From the NCBI RefSeq assembly GCF_001417775.1, contig NZ_BBZJ01000024.1, positions 1-64,000 on the forward strand: DNA of 64,000 bases, given 5' to 3'. Both the position numbers and the translations under genes were made by a program. The first letter of the stretch is position 1, and each line of letters begins with the position of its first letter. The notes beneath the pieces were generated by a model. It was not told the DNA's origin, searched no databases, and saw only the letters and a program-made list of their open reading frames with translations. Below, piece after piece: positions 51,093 to 59,453 of the stretch. This DNA comes from Streptomyces sp. TP-A0356 (GTDB lineage: Bacteria; Actinomycetota; Actinomycetes; Streptomycetales; Streptomycetaceae).

Positions 51093-51221
51093 CGAACGAC
51101 GGCCCGGCTCAAGCATCTCGTCGAGCGGGCCCGGAGGGGACGACCGCGCGGCACCGAGGTCATCGGAAGCACCCTCACCGTCACCAGCCTCGGCGGCCAG
51201 GGCGTCGACTTGGGGCACTGA
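51093..51221 (+). pseudogene. Fragment of a 2-oxoacid dehydrogenase E2 catalytic domain
   Basis: LKHLVERARRGRPRGTEVIGSTLTVTSLGGQGVD resembles the E2 segment seen in bkdC of this window (KAARAGTLTPAELTGGTFTL...GVFGVD), then stops. No flanking E2 sequence remains. Identification rests on about 35 residues. Confidence 0.45.
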
Positions 51222-51257
51222 ACGGCGACCGCTACCCGGTCGCCCAAGTTCCCTTCA

Positions 51258-51815
51258 CCGAGCGCGACGCCCCGTCCAGCGTGGTTCCACGAGCTCCCAC
51301 TCCTGGTCCCACTGCTCGAAGCGGCGACGATCGAGGCAGACGCGAACACCCTTCCACGCCCCGCCACGATCAGGGCAGCACCTGCCGCGGCAGCGAAGCC
51401 CATTTCGACACCGACGAGCGCTGCCGAGTCCGACGTGGGAGGCTGCGTGGTCACGTTGCCATGAGCATCCAGCCACACGGTCGCCGTGTCCCCTTCACGC
51501 TGCCATGCCCCCACCGGTACCAGAGCGGCGTGGGTCCCGCGGGCATCGCTCCAGTGGACCGACGCATGAGAGCTGAGCGTGCCGTCGATGCGATCGCCAC
51601 CGTCCTGGGCATCGGACAGCAGCCGTGCCGTGAACGTGTGTCGTTCAGCCATCCGCACTTGACGCAATCGGCTGTCATGGTTGTAGGCCGCGCTTCCGGC
51701 GATCCACGCAGCCATCGCCACGGCCACGGCGAGCACAGCCATCCGCAGACCCGGGGCCTACCCTCGAAGCGGTCCGACGGTCGTTCGAGGGGATTTCCCC
51801 GGCCGTCCAGTGCCC
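51258..51815 (-). pseudogene. Decayed Rv1733c-like membrane protein
   Basis: Three consecutive frames supply parts of one protein: GNPLERPSDRFEGR (start), then MAVLAVAVAMAAWIAGSAAY...VPVGAWQREGDTATVWLDAHGNVTTQPPTSDSAALVGVEMGFAAAAGAALIVAG (middle, 51742 down to about 51390), then RRRFEQWDQEWELVEPRW (end). The order of cytoplasmic start, helix, extracellular domain, helix and tail is that of Rv1733c, a DosR-regulon protein. At least two frameshifts make it non-functional unless the sequence is wrong. Confidence 0.7.
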
Positions 51816-51995
51816 TGGCATGCCGCCTTCGCCCCGACTGGTACGGAGGCCGGTGTCCACGAAGACGCGGTGTCCGCAAGGCACGACCTCCTCGCAACAG
51901 TGGTTTGCGCCCCGTGCCCACCGTGGCGTGCTACGGCCGGTACCGGTAAGGGCCCTGCAGCCCGTTTAGGTGCCAGATCGGCCCAATTTTCTCTC

Positions 51996-52871
51996 TCAGG
52001 AACTGTGAGGAACGACGGCGACGGGGCAGTCCGCGTGGTGCAGCAAGGCGTGGGCGACCCGGCCGAGCTGAAGACCCCGGTGGCCGGGGTGCCGCTGCGC
52101 GCCGACGACCAGAAGGTCCGCGTCCGCCGCGGCGTCCAGCAACACCTTGTGCGCAGGTCCCTGCACCGTGCGGCGGTGCACCTCCACACGGGGATGCTCT
52201 CGTTCGGCCTCACGCAGCGCCTCGGTGAGGGCGATGGCGGCCCTTTCCTCGTGCACGGCGCCTGCGTCGTCGACGATGAGGGGGCTGTCCCGGTGTTCAT
52301 GGGCCGGACGCCGCCAGGCGCGCACGGCATGAAGGGCGCAGCCGCGTGCTTGGGCTTCCCGGAAGGCGAAGCCGACGGCGGCCTCGGTGTCGGGGGAGTC
52401 CCCGACACCGACCACCACCCGCCCGAGCCGGCCGTCCCGGTTCCGCTCGGGGCCACGGACCACGACGACCGGACTCACGGCGCGCGCCGCCACCGCCAGG
52501 CTCACCGAGCCCAGCAGCATCCCGGCGATCTCACCCCGGCCCCGGCATCCGACCACCACGGCAAACGCCTCCTGGCTCGCCTGGACCAGCGCGTGCGCGG
52601 CCTCGTCGGGCAGCACCTCGGCCGACACCTTGACCTCCGGATCGCGGCGCTCGGCACGCTCGGCGCAGGACGCGGCGATGTGTTCCGCCATGACCTCCTC
52701 GGAGGGACGCTCGGTGCTGAAGGACGGCCGGCTGCCCTCGTAGCGCTCCCAGAGGGAGGCATACAGCAGCCGCAGCGGCAGTCCGTGGCGCGCCGCCTCG
52801 TCCACCGCCCAGTCCACCGCCTGAAGACTGGAGTCAGAACCGTCGGCGCCGACAACCAGGGGCAGCTCCAT
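51996..52871 (-). CDS. Tandem universal stress protein
   Basis: 291 aa, two domains. LPLVVGADGSDSSLQAVDWAVDEAARHGLPLRLLYASLWERYEG ... FAVVVGCRGRGEIAGMLLGSVSLAVAARAVSPVVVVRG, then VVVGVGDSPDTEAAVGFAFREAQARG ... ADLLVVGAQRHPGHRGLQLGRVAHALLHHADCPVAVVPHSS. Domain 1 keeps the GxRGxG...GS nucleotide loop. Full-length paralogue of the truncated gene at 46283. Divergent from the CBS gene at 53113. Confidence 0.93.
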   Translation of the reverse strand: MELPLVVGADGSDSSLQAVDWAVDEAARHGLPLRLLYASLWERYEGSRPSFSTERPSEEVMAEHIAASCAERAERRDPEVKVSAEVLPDEAAHALVQASQEAFAVVVGCRGRGEIAGMLLGSVSLAVAARAVSPVVVVRGPERNRDGRLGRVVVGVGDSPDTEAAVGFAFREAQARGCALHAVRAWRRPAHEHRDSPLIVDDAGAVHEERAAIALTEALREAEREHPRVEVHRRTVQGPAHKVLLDAAADADLLVVGAQRHPGHRGLQLGRVAHALLHHADCPVAVVPHSS

Positions 52872-53007
52872 CGTCCCCACCGCCTTCCATCGCAGCTCAC
52901 TGTGAGGACCCCCTGTCACCACCGTCGCACCGTCCCGCGAGGCCCGCGACGGGCGCAATGGCCCTGCGACGGGGACCTTCGGCCGGATGCCGCCCGGTCG
53001 ATACCTT

Positions 53008-53021
53008 GGGACTCTGGAGAC
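53008..53021. promoter_or_regulatory. DosR-like half site
   Basis: CCTTGGGACTCTGGAGAC contains TTGGGACT, the full left half of the DosR consensus TTSGGGACTWW, with a poor right half. It lies between a divergent stress-protein gene and CBS gene. Confidence 0.3.
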
Positions 53022-53112
53022 AGGGCCGAGGCTGTGACGCGCCGACGTCTTCAGACGAAGCGCTGTGCCCTTCCTGCCGCGGCCGGCCAGGTCGTAGCGC
53101 GAGGAGGTCTTC

Positions 53113-53787
53113 ATGGCCGGGACACCGCACATCGTGAGCGATGTGATGACCATGGCGGTGGTGGCCGCCGGACGTGACGCGCCGTTCAGGGAGATCGTCA
53201 GGACCATGGAGCAGTGGAAGGTAAGCGCCTTGCCGGTCCTGGAGGGCGACGGCCGCGTCATCGGGGTGGTGTCCGAAGCCGACCTCCTGGCCAAGGAGGA
53301 GTTCCGCGCCGGTATTCAGGGCCTGTCCGAGCAGCGAGAGCGCCTGTCCGCCACGGCCAAGGCCGGAGGTCTGACCGCCGGAGACCTCATGAGCACCCCT
53401 GCGATCACCGTGCATGCCGACGTCACCTTGGCACAGGCGGCCCGGATCATGGCCGTGAAGCGCGTCAAACGACTCCCCGTCGTGGACGACGAAGGCATGC
53501 TGCGCGGGATCGTCAGCCGCGCCGACCTGCTGAAGGTCTTCCTTCGGCCGGACCAAGACTTGGCGGAAGAGGTCCACCGCACGGTCGTCGCCCCGCTCTT
53601 CCCTGCCCTCGCCCACACCATCCACGTGGACGTGAAAGACGGAGTCGTCACCCTCCGGGGTCAGATCGGGGACACCTCGCTCATCTCCGTCGCCGCACGT
53701 CTCGCTCGCGCGGTGGAAGGCGTTGTGGACGTGGAGTGCCACCTCACTGGGGCCCACAGCGCCGACATGGGGCCGAACGGCCTCTAG
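53113..53787 (+). CDS. CBS-pair and BON domain protein
   Basis: 224 aa. CBS 1: VSDVMTMAVVAAGRDAPFREIVRTMEQWKVSALPVLEGDGRVIGVVSEADLL. CBS 2: LMSTPAITVHADVTLAQAARIMAVKRVKRLPVVDDEGMLRGIVSRADLLKVF. BON: IHVDVKDGVVTLRGQIGDTSL ... AVEGVVDVECHLTG. ATG at 53113 follows GAGGAGG. Third paralogue of its kind; last intact gene of the island before the tRNA. Confidence 0.92.
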   Translation: MAGTPHIVSDVMTMAVVAAGRDAPFREIVRTMEQWKVSALPVLEGDGRVIGVVSEADLLAKEEFRAGIQGLSEQRERLSATAKAGGLTAGDLMSTPAITVHADVTLAQAARIMAVKRVKRLPVVDDEGMLRGIVSRADLLKVFLRPDQDLAEEVHRTVVAPLFPALAHTIHVDVKDGVVTLRGQIGDTSLISVAARLARAVEGVVDVECHLTGAHSADMGPNGL

Positions 53788-54155
53788 AGCTAGCGCACAG
53801 GTCGCAGGCTCAGGACGTCGATGGAGCCAGAAGCGCAAACGGCAGGAAGGCGAGTTTCCGCGCCGGATCAACAGCAAGAGTGCTGCCTTCGTGTCCCGCC
53901 AGACCAGATATCCGAGCAGCTGGTCAAAGGTGTCGGTGATGGTCTTGGGGCCTGAGACCAGCGGCATAGCCCGAGCCAGCCGACCCCCCGGCACCGCAAC
54001 AAAGACAGGCCCCGACGCGTGAGATAGCTCACGCGTCGAGGCCCCGCCGTATGTCTTGACCAAGTTGTGCGATGCCTCACACCGCCGACACAACGAGAAA
54101 CGGGCCCCCGCCGTGACTTCCGTCACTAGCAGAGACCCGTTTCGTCGGTACCTCG
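53788..54155. other. Gap between the CBS gene and tRNA-Leu
   Basis: About 370 bp with no supported gene. Its right half is repeat copy B. Confidence 0.6.
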
Positions 54156-54160
54156 TGGTG
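54002..54160. repeat. Structured repeat element, copy B, adjoining tRNA-Leu
   Basis: Partner of copy A at 29843. GGCCCCGACGCGTGAG, loop ATAG, CTCACGCGTCGAGGCC form a 16-bp stem with one mismatch; GTTGTG...CACAAC pair next; AAACGGG...CCCGTTT closes a third structure. The match with copy A reaches CGTGGTG, whose TGG is the tRNA CCA end. It may act as a terminator for the tRNA. Confidence 0.8.
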
Positions 54161-54242
54161 CGCGAGGGGGGAGTTGAACCCCCACGCCCTTGCGGGCACT
54201 GGAACCTGAATCCAGCGCGTCTGCCTATTCCGCCACCCGCGC
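54156..54242 (-). tRNA. tRNA-Leu (anticodon CAG)
   Basis: 87 bases including an encoded CCA. On the minus strand GCGCGGG pairs with CTCGCGC as acceptor stem. CTGGA-TTCAGGT-TCCAG is the anticodon arm with CAG in the loop, a long variable arm follows (TGCCCGCAAGGGCG), and GGGGGTTCAACTCCCCC is the T arm. The long variable arm and CAG anticodon give Leu. Confidence 0.96.
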
Positions 54243-54983
54243 ATTGGGTGTGTCCTCCGGCTCCCGCCCTTTCGGTGCTGGCGCCTTCCGACATCCAGAA
54301 CATTAGCATGCTGCAGAGGGTGGGTTCACATCCCTTTCCCGCAGCTGACCCCGACCCGTCTCCGGCAACACCCCGTCCGACCAGCCACGACACCGGGACG
54401 ACCAGCGATGACGCGGGCGGACCGGCCACTCCCCGACCTCGGTGCCCGGCCCGGCCCCCGTCCCCAGGCACCCCACGAGCGGGCCCCATCCCCCGCCCGG
54501 ACCGCCCCGGACCGCCCCGGACCGACCCAGGCACGCCCGCCCCCGCCCCCGGCCGGGCCCCATCTCCTCACACGCCACCCAGCGCCCGCCCGGCCCCAGC
54601 CGTGCCCCGGCCCCGCCCAGCACACCCCCCTCGACCCGCCCCCTCACCCGCCCCCACAAGGTCTCGACGTGTGCTGGTTCACGTATCAACCTCGTACCGG
54701 TCCCGCACATCTCTCCAGTAGGCGGACAGGGTCCACAGTCAGGTGCGGGACACTGGTCTGCGGCCACCTCTACGATCCATGCCAGGAGTACGTCCGAGGA
54801 CCACGTCCAAGGAGTACGTCCGGGAGGTGTTCGAAGAGGTCGTCCGCAGGGAACTCCGCAGGCGTCGACACCCGTCGACGGGGCCGACAGGGGGAACCAG
54901 CCGATTTTCCGGCGCGTGGATACGATCAGTAAGCAGTACCAGGTAAGCAGTACGCAGGACGGCAACGAAGGAGGAGGTGCCCC
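54243..54983. other. Long C-rich gap upstream of fhaA
   Basis: 741 bp with no supported gene. From about 54350 to 54660 the plus strand is dominated by CCCCG and CCCGG runs. Around 54782-54825 GGAGTACGTCC occurs twice. Near 54930-54950 GTAAGCAGTAC occurs twice, just ahead of the fhaA ribosome site GGAGGAGG. The fhaA operon promoter probably lies in the last 150 bp. Confidence 0.6.
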
Positions 54984-55820
54984 GTGGGAGTCCTGAAGAA
55001 GTTCGAGCAGCGTCTCGAAGGTCTGGTCAACGGCACCTTCGCCAAGGTGTTCAAGTCCGAGGTCCAGCCCGTGGAGATCGCCGGTGCGCTCCAGCGGGAG
55101 TGCGACAACAACGCGACCATCTGGAACCGTGACCGGACCGTCGTCCCCAATGACTTCATCGTGGAGCTGAGCGCGCCGGACCACGAGCGCCTCAGCCCCT
55201 ACTCCGGCCAGCTCGGCGACGAGCTCGCCGGCATGGTGCGCGACTACGCCAAGCAGCAGCGCTACATGTTCATGGGCCCGATCAAGGTCCATCTGGAGAA
55301 GGCGGACGACCTCGACACCGGTCTGTACCGGGTGCGCAGCCGTACGCTCGCCTCCTCCACGAACCAGCAGGTTCCGGCGCCCGACCCGGCAGGGCGGCAG
55401 GCCCCCGGCGGTTACGGCTATCCGCCGGCGTCAGGGCCTGCGGGCGCTCCTCCCATGCCGTCCACGCCACCGCCCGGTGGGCGCCCCGGCGCCGCGCCCT
55501 ACGGCGAGCGGCCGGCCGCCGCGCCCATGGCAGGGGGGCGCACCCGCTACTGGATCGAGATCAACGGCAACCGCCATCAGATCTCCCGCCCGACGCTGGT
55601 GCTGGGCCGCAGCACCGACGCCGACGTGCGGATCGACGACCCCGGCGTCTCGCGCCGGCACTGTGAGATCCGGACCGGAACGCCCTCGACGATCCAGGAT
55701 CTCGGGTCCACCAACGGCATCGTGGTGGACGGGCAGCACACCACCCGCGCTACGCTCCGCGACGGCTCGCGGATCGTCGTGGGCAGCACCACCATCATTT
55801 ACCGGCAAGCCGAAGGGTGA
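54984..55820 (+). CDS. fhaA: FHA-domain protein FhaA (DUF3662-FHA)
   Basis: 278 aa. N-terminal DUF3662 domain (MGVLKKFEQRLEGLVNGTFAKVFKSEVQPVEIAGALQREC ... DFIVELSAPDHERLSPY). A Pro/Gly linker spans ~130-180. The C-terminal FHA domain is PTLVLGRSTDADVRIDDPGVSRRHCEIR ... IQDLGSTNGIVVDG, with the phosphothreonine-binding Arg, Ser and Asn residues. It binds phosphorylated cell-wall regulators made by PknB. GTG at 54984 follows GGAGGAGG. First gene of the conserved cluster. Confidence 0.95.
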   Translation: MGVLKKFEQRLEGLVNGTFAKVFKSEVQPVEIAGALQRECDNNATIWNRDRTVVPNDFIVELSAPDHERLSPYSGQLGDELAGMVRDYAKQQRYMFMGPIKVHLEKADDLDTGLYRVRSRTLASSTNQQVPAPDPAGRQAPGGYGYPPASGPAGAPPMPSTPPPGGRPGAAPYGERPAAAPMAGGRTRYWIEINGNRHQISRPTLVLGRSTDADVRIDDPGVSRRHCEIRTGTPSTIQDLGSTNGIVVDGQHTTRATLRDGSRIVVGSTTIIYRQAEG

Positions 55821-55830
55821 AGCGGGGGCA

Positions 55831-56343
55831 ATGTCAGAGCTGACCCTCACGGTCATGCGGCTGGGTTTCCTGGCCGTACTGTGGCTGTTCGTGATCGTGG
55901 CCGTGCAGGTCATCCGCAGCGACCTGTTCGGTACGCGGGTCACCCAGCGCGGTTCGCGCCGGGAGGCCGCGCGGCCGCAGCAGGCCGCCCGCCAGGCGGC
56001 GCCCCCGCCGCAGCGCCAGCAGTCGGGCGGCGGCCGTCAGCGCCGCGGCGCCCCCACGAAGCTGGTCGTCTCCGAGGGCTCCCTGACGGGCACGACGGTC
56101 GCGCTGCAGGGCCAGACCATCACGCTGGGCCGCGCCCACGACAGCACGATCGTGCTGGACGACGACTACGCCTCCAGCCGGCACGCGAGGATCTACCCCG
56201 ACCGGGACGGCCAGTGGATCGTCGAGGACCTCGGGTCCACCAACGGCACGTACCTCGACCGGACCCGGCTGACGACCCCCACACCGATTCCGATGGGTGC
56301 GCCGATCCGCATCGGCAAGACGGTCATCGAGCTGCGGAAGTAG
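55831..56343 (+). CDS. fhaB: FHA-domain membrane protein FhaB
   Basis: 170 aa. One N-terminal transmembrane helix (LGFLAVLWLFVIVAVQVI), a basic Gln/Pro-rich linker, and a C-terminal FHA domain (TITLGRAHDSTIVLDDDYASSRHARIYPDRDGQWIVEDLGSTNGTYLD). In mycobacteria the homologue FipA/FhaB links PknB signalling to division. Ten bases after fhaA. Confidence 0.95.
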   Translation: MSELTLTVMRLGFLAVLWLFVIVAVQVIRSDLFGTRVTQRGSRREAARPQQAARQAAPPPQRQQSGGGRQRRGAPTKLVVSEGSLTGTTVALQGQTITLGRAHDSTIVLDDDYASSRHARIYPDRDGQWIVEDLGSTNGTYLDRTRLTTPTPIPMGAPIRIGKTVIELRK

Positions 56344-56427
56344 TACGACAATGAGCGAGCGGAGCGAGCACGCAGCGGTGGCCCACACCACGGGCCCCGG
56401 CGCGCTCCCGACCGGAGGGTGGGCACC

Positions 56428-57990
56428 GTGCGGATGTACCCGGAGCCGACGGGCGAGGTGCGCATGAGTCTGTCACTGCGCTTCGCCGCCGGATCGCACA
56501 AAGGCATGATCCGCGAGGGCAACGAGGACTCCGGTTACGCCGGTCCGCGCCTGCTCGCGATCGCCGACGGGATGGGCGGGCAGGCCGCCGGCGAGGTCGC
56601 CTCCTCCGAGGTGATCTCCACCATCGTCGCGCTCGACGACGACATCCCCGGCTCCGACATCCTCACCTCGCTCGGTACGGCGGTGCAGCGCGCCAACGAC
56701 CAGCTGCGGGCGATGGTCGAGGAGGACCCCCAGCTGGAGGGCATGGGGACCACGCTCACCGCCCTGCTGTGGACCGGTCAGCGGCTCGGGCTCGTCCACG
56801 TCGGCGACTCCCGCGCGTATCTGCTGCGGGACGGTGTGCTGACGCAGATCACTCAGGACCACACCTGGGTGCAGCGGCTCGTCGACGAGGGCCGCATCAC
56901 GGAGGAAGAGGCCACCACCCACCCGCAGCGCTCCCTTCTGATGCGCGCGCTGGGCAGCGGCGATCATGTCGAACCCGACCTGTCCATCCGTGAGGTGCGG
57001 GCCGGCGACCGGTATCTGATCTGCTCCGACGGTCTGTCCGGGGTCGTCTCCCACCAGACGATGGAGGAGACCCTCGCCAGCTACCAGGGCCCGCAGGAGA
57101 CCGTGCAGGAGCTGATCCAGCTCGCGCTGCGCGGCGGCGGCCCCGACAACATCACGGTCATCGTGGCCGACGTCCTCGACCTGGACACCGGGGACACCCT
57201 CGCCGGGCAGCTCTCCGACACCCCGGTCGTGGTGGGCGCGGTCGCCGAGAACCAGCACCATCTGCACGACAACGGCATCATGCAGACGCCCGCGGGCCGC
57301 GCCGCCGGCCTCGGCCGCCAGGTGCCCGGACAGGGCGGCGGGGGCGAGTTCGGCCCGCCCGGCAGCGGCGACACCACCGGCTACGTCCCGGCGGGCAGCT
57401 TCGGCGACTACACCGACGAGGACTTCGTCAAGCCGAGGAAGGGCCGCAGGTGGCTGAAGAGATCGCTGTACACCGCCCTCGCGCTGGGCGTCGTCGGCGG
57501 CGGTCTGTACGGCGCCTATCAGTGGACGCAGACGCAGTACTACGTCGGCGCGAACGCCGAGCACGTGGCGTTGTACCGCGGCATCAGCCAGGACCTGGCC
57601 TGGGTGTCGCTGTCGAAGGTGGCGAAGGACCACCCGGAGATCGAACTCAAATACCTGCCCCCGTACCAGCAGAAGCAGGTCAAGGCGACGATCGCCGAGG
57701 GCGGTCTGACGGCTGCCCAGTCGAAGATCTCCGAGCTGTCCGTGCAGGCGTCCGCGTGCAAGAAGGAGAGCGAGCGCCAGACGGCCGAGAGCCACAACAG
57801 CGTCAAGACCAACGCGGGCCGGGCCGGGAACGCCACGGGAACCACAAAGACCTCGCCGGCGTCCAAGGCCACGCCGTCGCCGAGCCCGTCGTCGTCGGCG
57901 GGCAAGACCCAGACCGCACCCACTCCCACACCCGGCCCCACCCTCTCGGAGGAAGAGCAGAAGGTCGTCTCACTGTGCGGTAAGCAGTAA
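56428..57990 (+). CDS. pstP: PP2C-type Ser/Thr phosphatase PstP
   Basis: About 520 aa. Phosphatase domain at ~14-255: GMIREGNEDSGYAGPRLLAIADGMGGQAAGEVAS holds the metal-binding Asp residues; GTTLTALLWTGQRLGLVHVGDSRAYLLRDG, LICSDGLSGVV and GGGPDNITVIVADV complete the PP2C set. One transmembrane helix near 350 (LYTALALGVVGGGLYGAYQW), then an extracytoplasmic tail rich in Ser/Thr/Pro. It reverses PknB phosphorylation. GTG at 56428 has GGAGGG eight bases upstream; ATG at 56464 (MSLSLRF) is an alternative. Confidence 0.94.
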   Translation: MRMYPEPTGEVRMSLSLRFAAGSHKGMIREGNEDSGYAGPRLLAIADGMGGQAAGEVASSEVISTIVALDDDIPGSDILTSLGTAVQRANDQLRAMVEEDPQLEGMGTTLTALLWTGQRLGLVHVGDSRAYLLRDGVLTQITQDHTWVQRLVDEGRITEEEATTHPQRSLLMRALGSGDHVEPDLSIREVRAGDRYLICSDGLSGVVSHQTMEETLASYQGPQETVQELIQLALRGGGPDNITVIVADVLDLDTGDTLAGQLSDTPVVVGAVAENQHHLHDNGIMQTPAGRAAGLGRQVPGQGGGGEFGPPGSGDTTGYVPAGSFGDYTDEDFVKPRKGRRWLKRSLYTALALGVVGGGLYGAYQWTQTQYYVGANAEHVALYRGISQDLAWVSLSKVAKDHPEIELKYLPPYQQKQVKATIAEGGLTAAQSKISELSVQASACKKESERQTAESHNSVKTNAGRAGNATGTTKTSPASKATPSPSPSSSAGKTQTAPTPTPGPTLSEEEQKVVSLCGKQ

Positions 57991-58016
57991 GCAGCCGTGA
58001 GGGGCCCTGTCACACC

Positions 58017-59453
58017 ATGAGCAGCACTACGAACATGACGACACACCACACGTCCACGATCGGCGCGATCGGCACGCCGAGTCGGCGCAACACCGAATTG
58101 GCGCTCCTGGTGTTCGCCGTCGTCATCCCGGTGTTCGCCTACGCCAACGTGGGTCTCGCCATCAACAGCAAGGTGCCGCCCGGCCTGCTGAGCTACGGCA
58201 TCGGCCTCGGTCTGCTGGCCGGCGTGGGTCATCTGGTCGTACGGAAGTTCGCCCCGTACGCGGACCCGCTGCTGCTGCCGCTGGCCACGCTGCTGAACGG
58301 ACTCGGTCTGGTCGTCATCTGGCGGCTGGACCAGTCCAAGCTGCTGCAGGCCATCAAGCAGGCCGGCACCGCGGCGCCCCGCCAGCTGATGTACACCGCG
58401 CTGGGCATCGCGCTGTTCGTCGCCGTGCTGATCTTCCTCAAGGACCACCGGGTCCTGCAGCGTTACACGTACATCTCGATGGTCGGCGCGCTGGTCCTGC
58501 TGCTCCTGCCGCTCATCCCGGGTCTCGGGGCCAATATCTACGGCGCGAAGATCTGGATCCACGTCGGTAGCTTCAGCATCCAGCCCGGAGAGTTCGCGAA
58601 GATCGTCCTGGCGGTCTTCTTCGCCGGCTATCTGATGGTGAAGCGGGACGCACTCGCCCTCGCCAGCCGCCGCTTCATGGGGCTGTACCTGCCGCGCGGC
58701 CGCGACCTCGGCCCGATCCTCGTCGTCTGGGCGATCTCGATCCTCATCCTGGTCTTCGAGACCGACCTCGGTACGTCGCTGCTGTTCTTCGGAATGTTCG
58801 TCGTCATGCTGTACGTCGCCACCGAGCGGACCAGCTGGATCGTCTTCGGACTTCTGATGTCCGCGGTCGGCGCGGTCGGCGTCGCCTCCTTCGAACCCCA
58901 TGTGCAGCAGCGCGTCCAGGCCTGGCTCGACCCGATGAAGGAGTACACGCTCAGCCGGCAGGGCGTCGGGGGCCACTCCGAGCAGGCCATGCAGGCACTG
59001 TGGGCCTTCGGCTCCGGCGGCACCCTGGGCACCGGCCTCGGCCAGGGCCACTCGGAGCTGATCCGGTTCGCCGCGAACTCCGACTTCATCCTGGCCACCT
59101 TCGGCGAGGAACTGGGCCTGGCCGGCATCATGGCCATCCTGCTGATCTACGGCCTGATCGTGGAGCGCGGTGTGCGCACCGCCCTCGCCGCCCGCGACCC
59201 GTTCGGCAAGCTGCTCGCCGTCGGCCTCTCCGGCGCCTTCGCGCTGCAGGTCTTCGTGGTCGCCGGCGGTGTCATGGGACTCATCCCGCTGACCGGTATG
59301 ACGATGCCCTTCCTGGCGTACGGCGGTTCCTCCGTCATCGCCAACTGGGCACTGGTCGGCATCCTGCTGCGCATCAGCGACACCGCCCGCCGCCCGGCTC
59401 CGTCCCCCGCCCCCAACCCCGACGCCGAGATGACCCAGGTGGTCCGCCCGTGA
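58017..59453 (+). CDS. rodA: SEDS-family peptidoglycan polymerase (RodA/FtsW-like)
   Basis: 478 aa with about ten to twelve transmembrane segments. YGAKIWIHVGSFSIQPGEFAKIVLAVFFAGYL, FETDLGTSLLFFGMFVVML, FGSGGTLGTGLGQGHSELIRFAANSDFILATFGEELGLAG and GLIPLTGMTMPFLAYGGSSVIANWALVGILLRIS are SEDS signatures. It polymerises glycan strands with the transpeptidase encoded next, whose GTG overlaps its stop. Confidence 0.94.
   Translation: MSSTTNMTTHHTSTIGAIGTPSRRNTELALLVFAVVIPVFAYANVGLAINSKVPPGLLSYGIGLGLLAGVGHLVVRKFAPYADPLLLPLATLLNGLGLVVIWRLDQSKLLQAIKQAGTAAPRQLMYTALGIALFVAVLIFLKDHRVLQRYTYISMVGALVLLLLPLIPGLGANIYGAKIWIHVGSFSIQPGEFAKIVLAVFFAGYLMVKRDALALASRRFMGLYLPRGRDLGPILVVWAISILILVFETDLGTSLLFFGMFVVMLYVATERTSWIVFGLLMSAVGAVGVASFEPHVQQRVQAWLDPMKEYTLSRQGVGGHSEQAMQALWAFGSGGTLGTGLGQGHSELIRFAANSDFILATFGEELGLAGIMAILLIYGLIVERGVRTALAARDPFGKLLAVGLSGAFALQVFVVAGGVMGLIPLTGMTMPFLAYGGSSVIANWALVGILLRISDTARRPAPSPAPNPDAEMTQVVRP

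Larger units (their letters stand above)
50900..51257. other. Gap with palindrome and gene remnant
   Basis: About 360 bp without an intact gene. It contains a DosR-like palindrome at 51026-51039 and a short dehydrogenase E2 remnant at 51093-51221. Confidence 0.55.

Noticed and set aside
30000..54000. Prophage or integrative element with its own integrase
   Set aside because: No integrase, replication or transfer gene was seen; the only mobile gene is the IS transposase.
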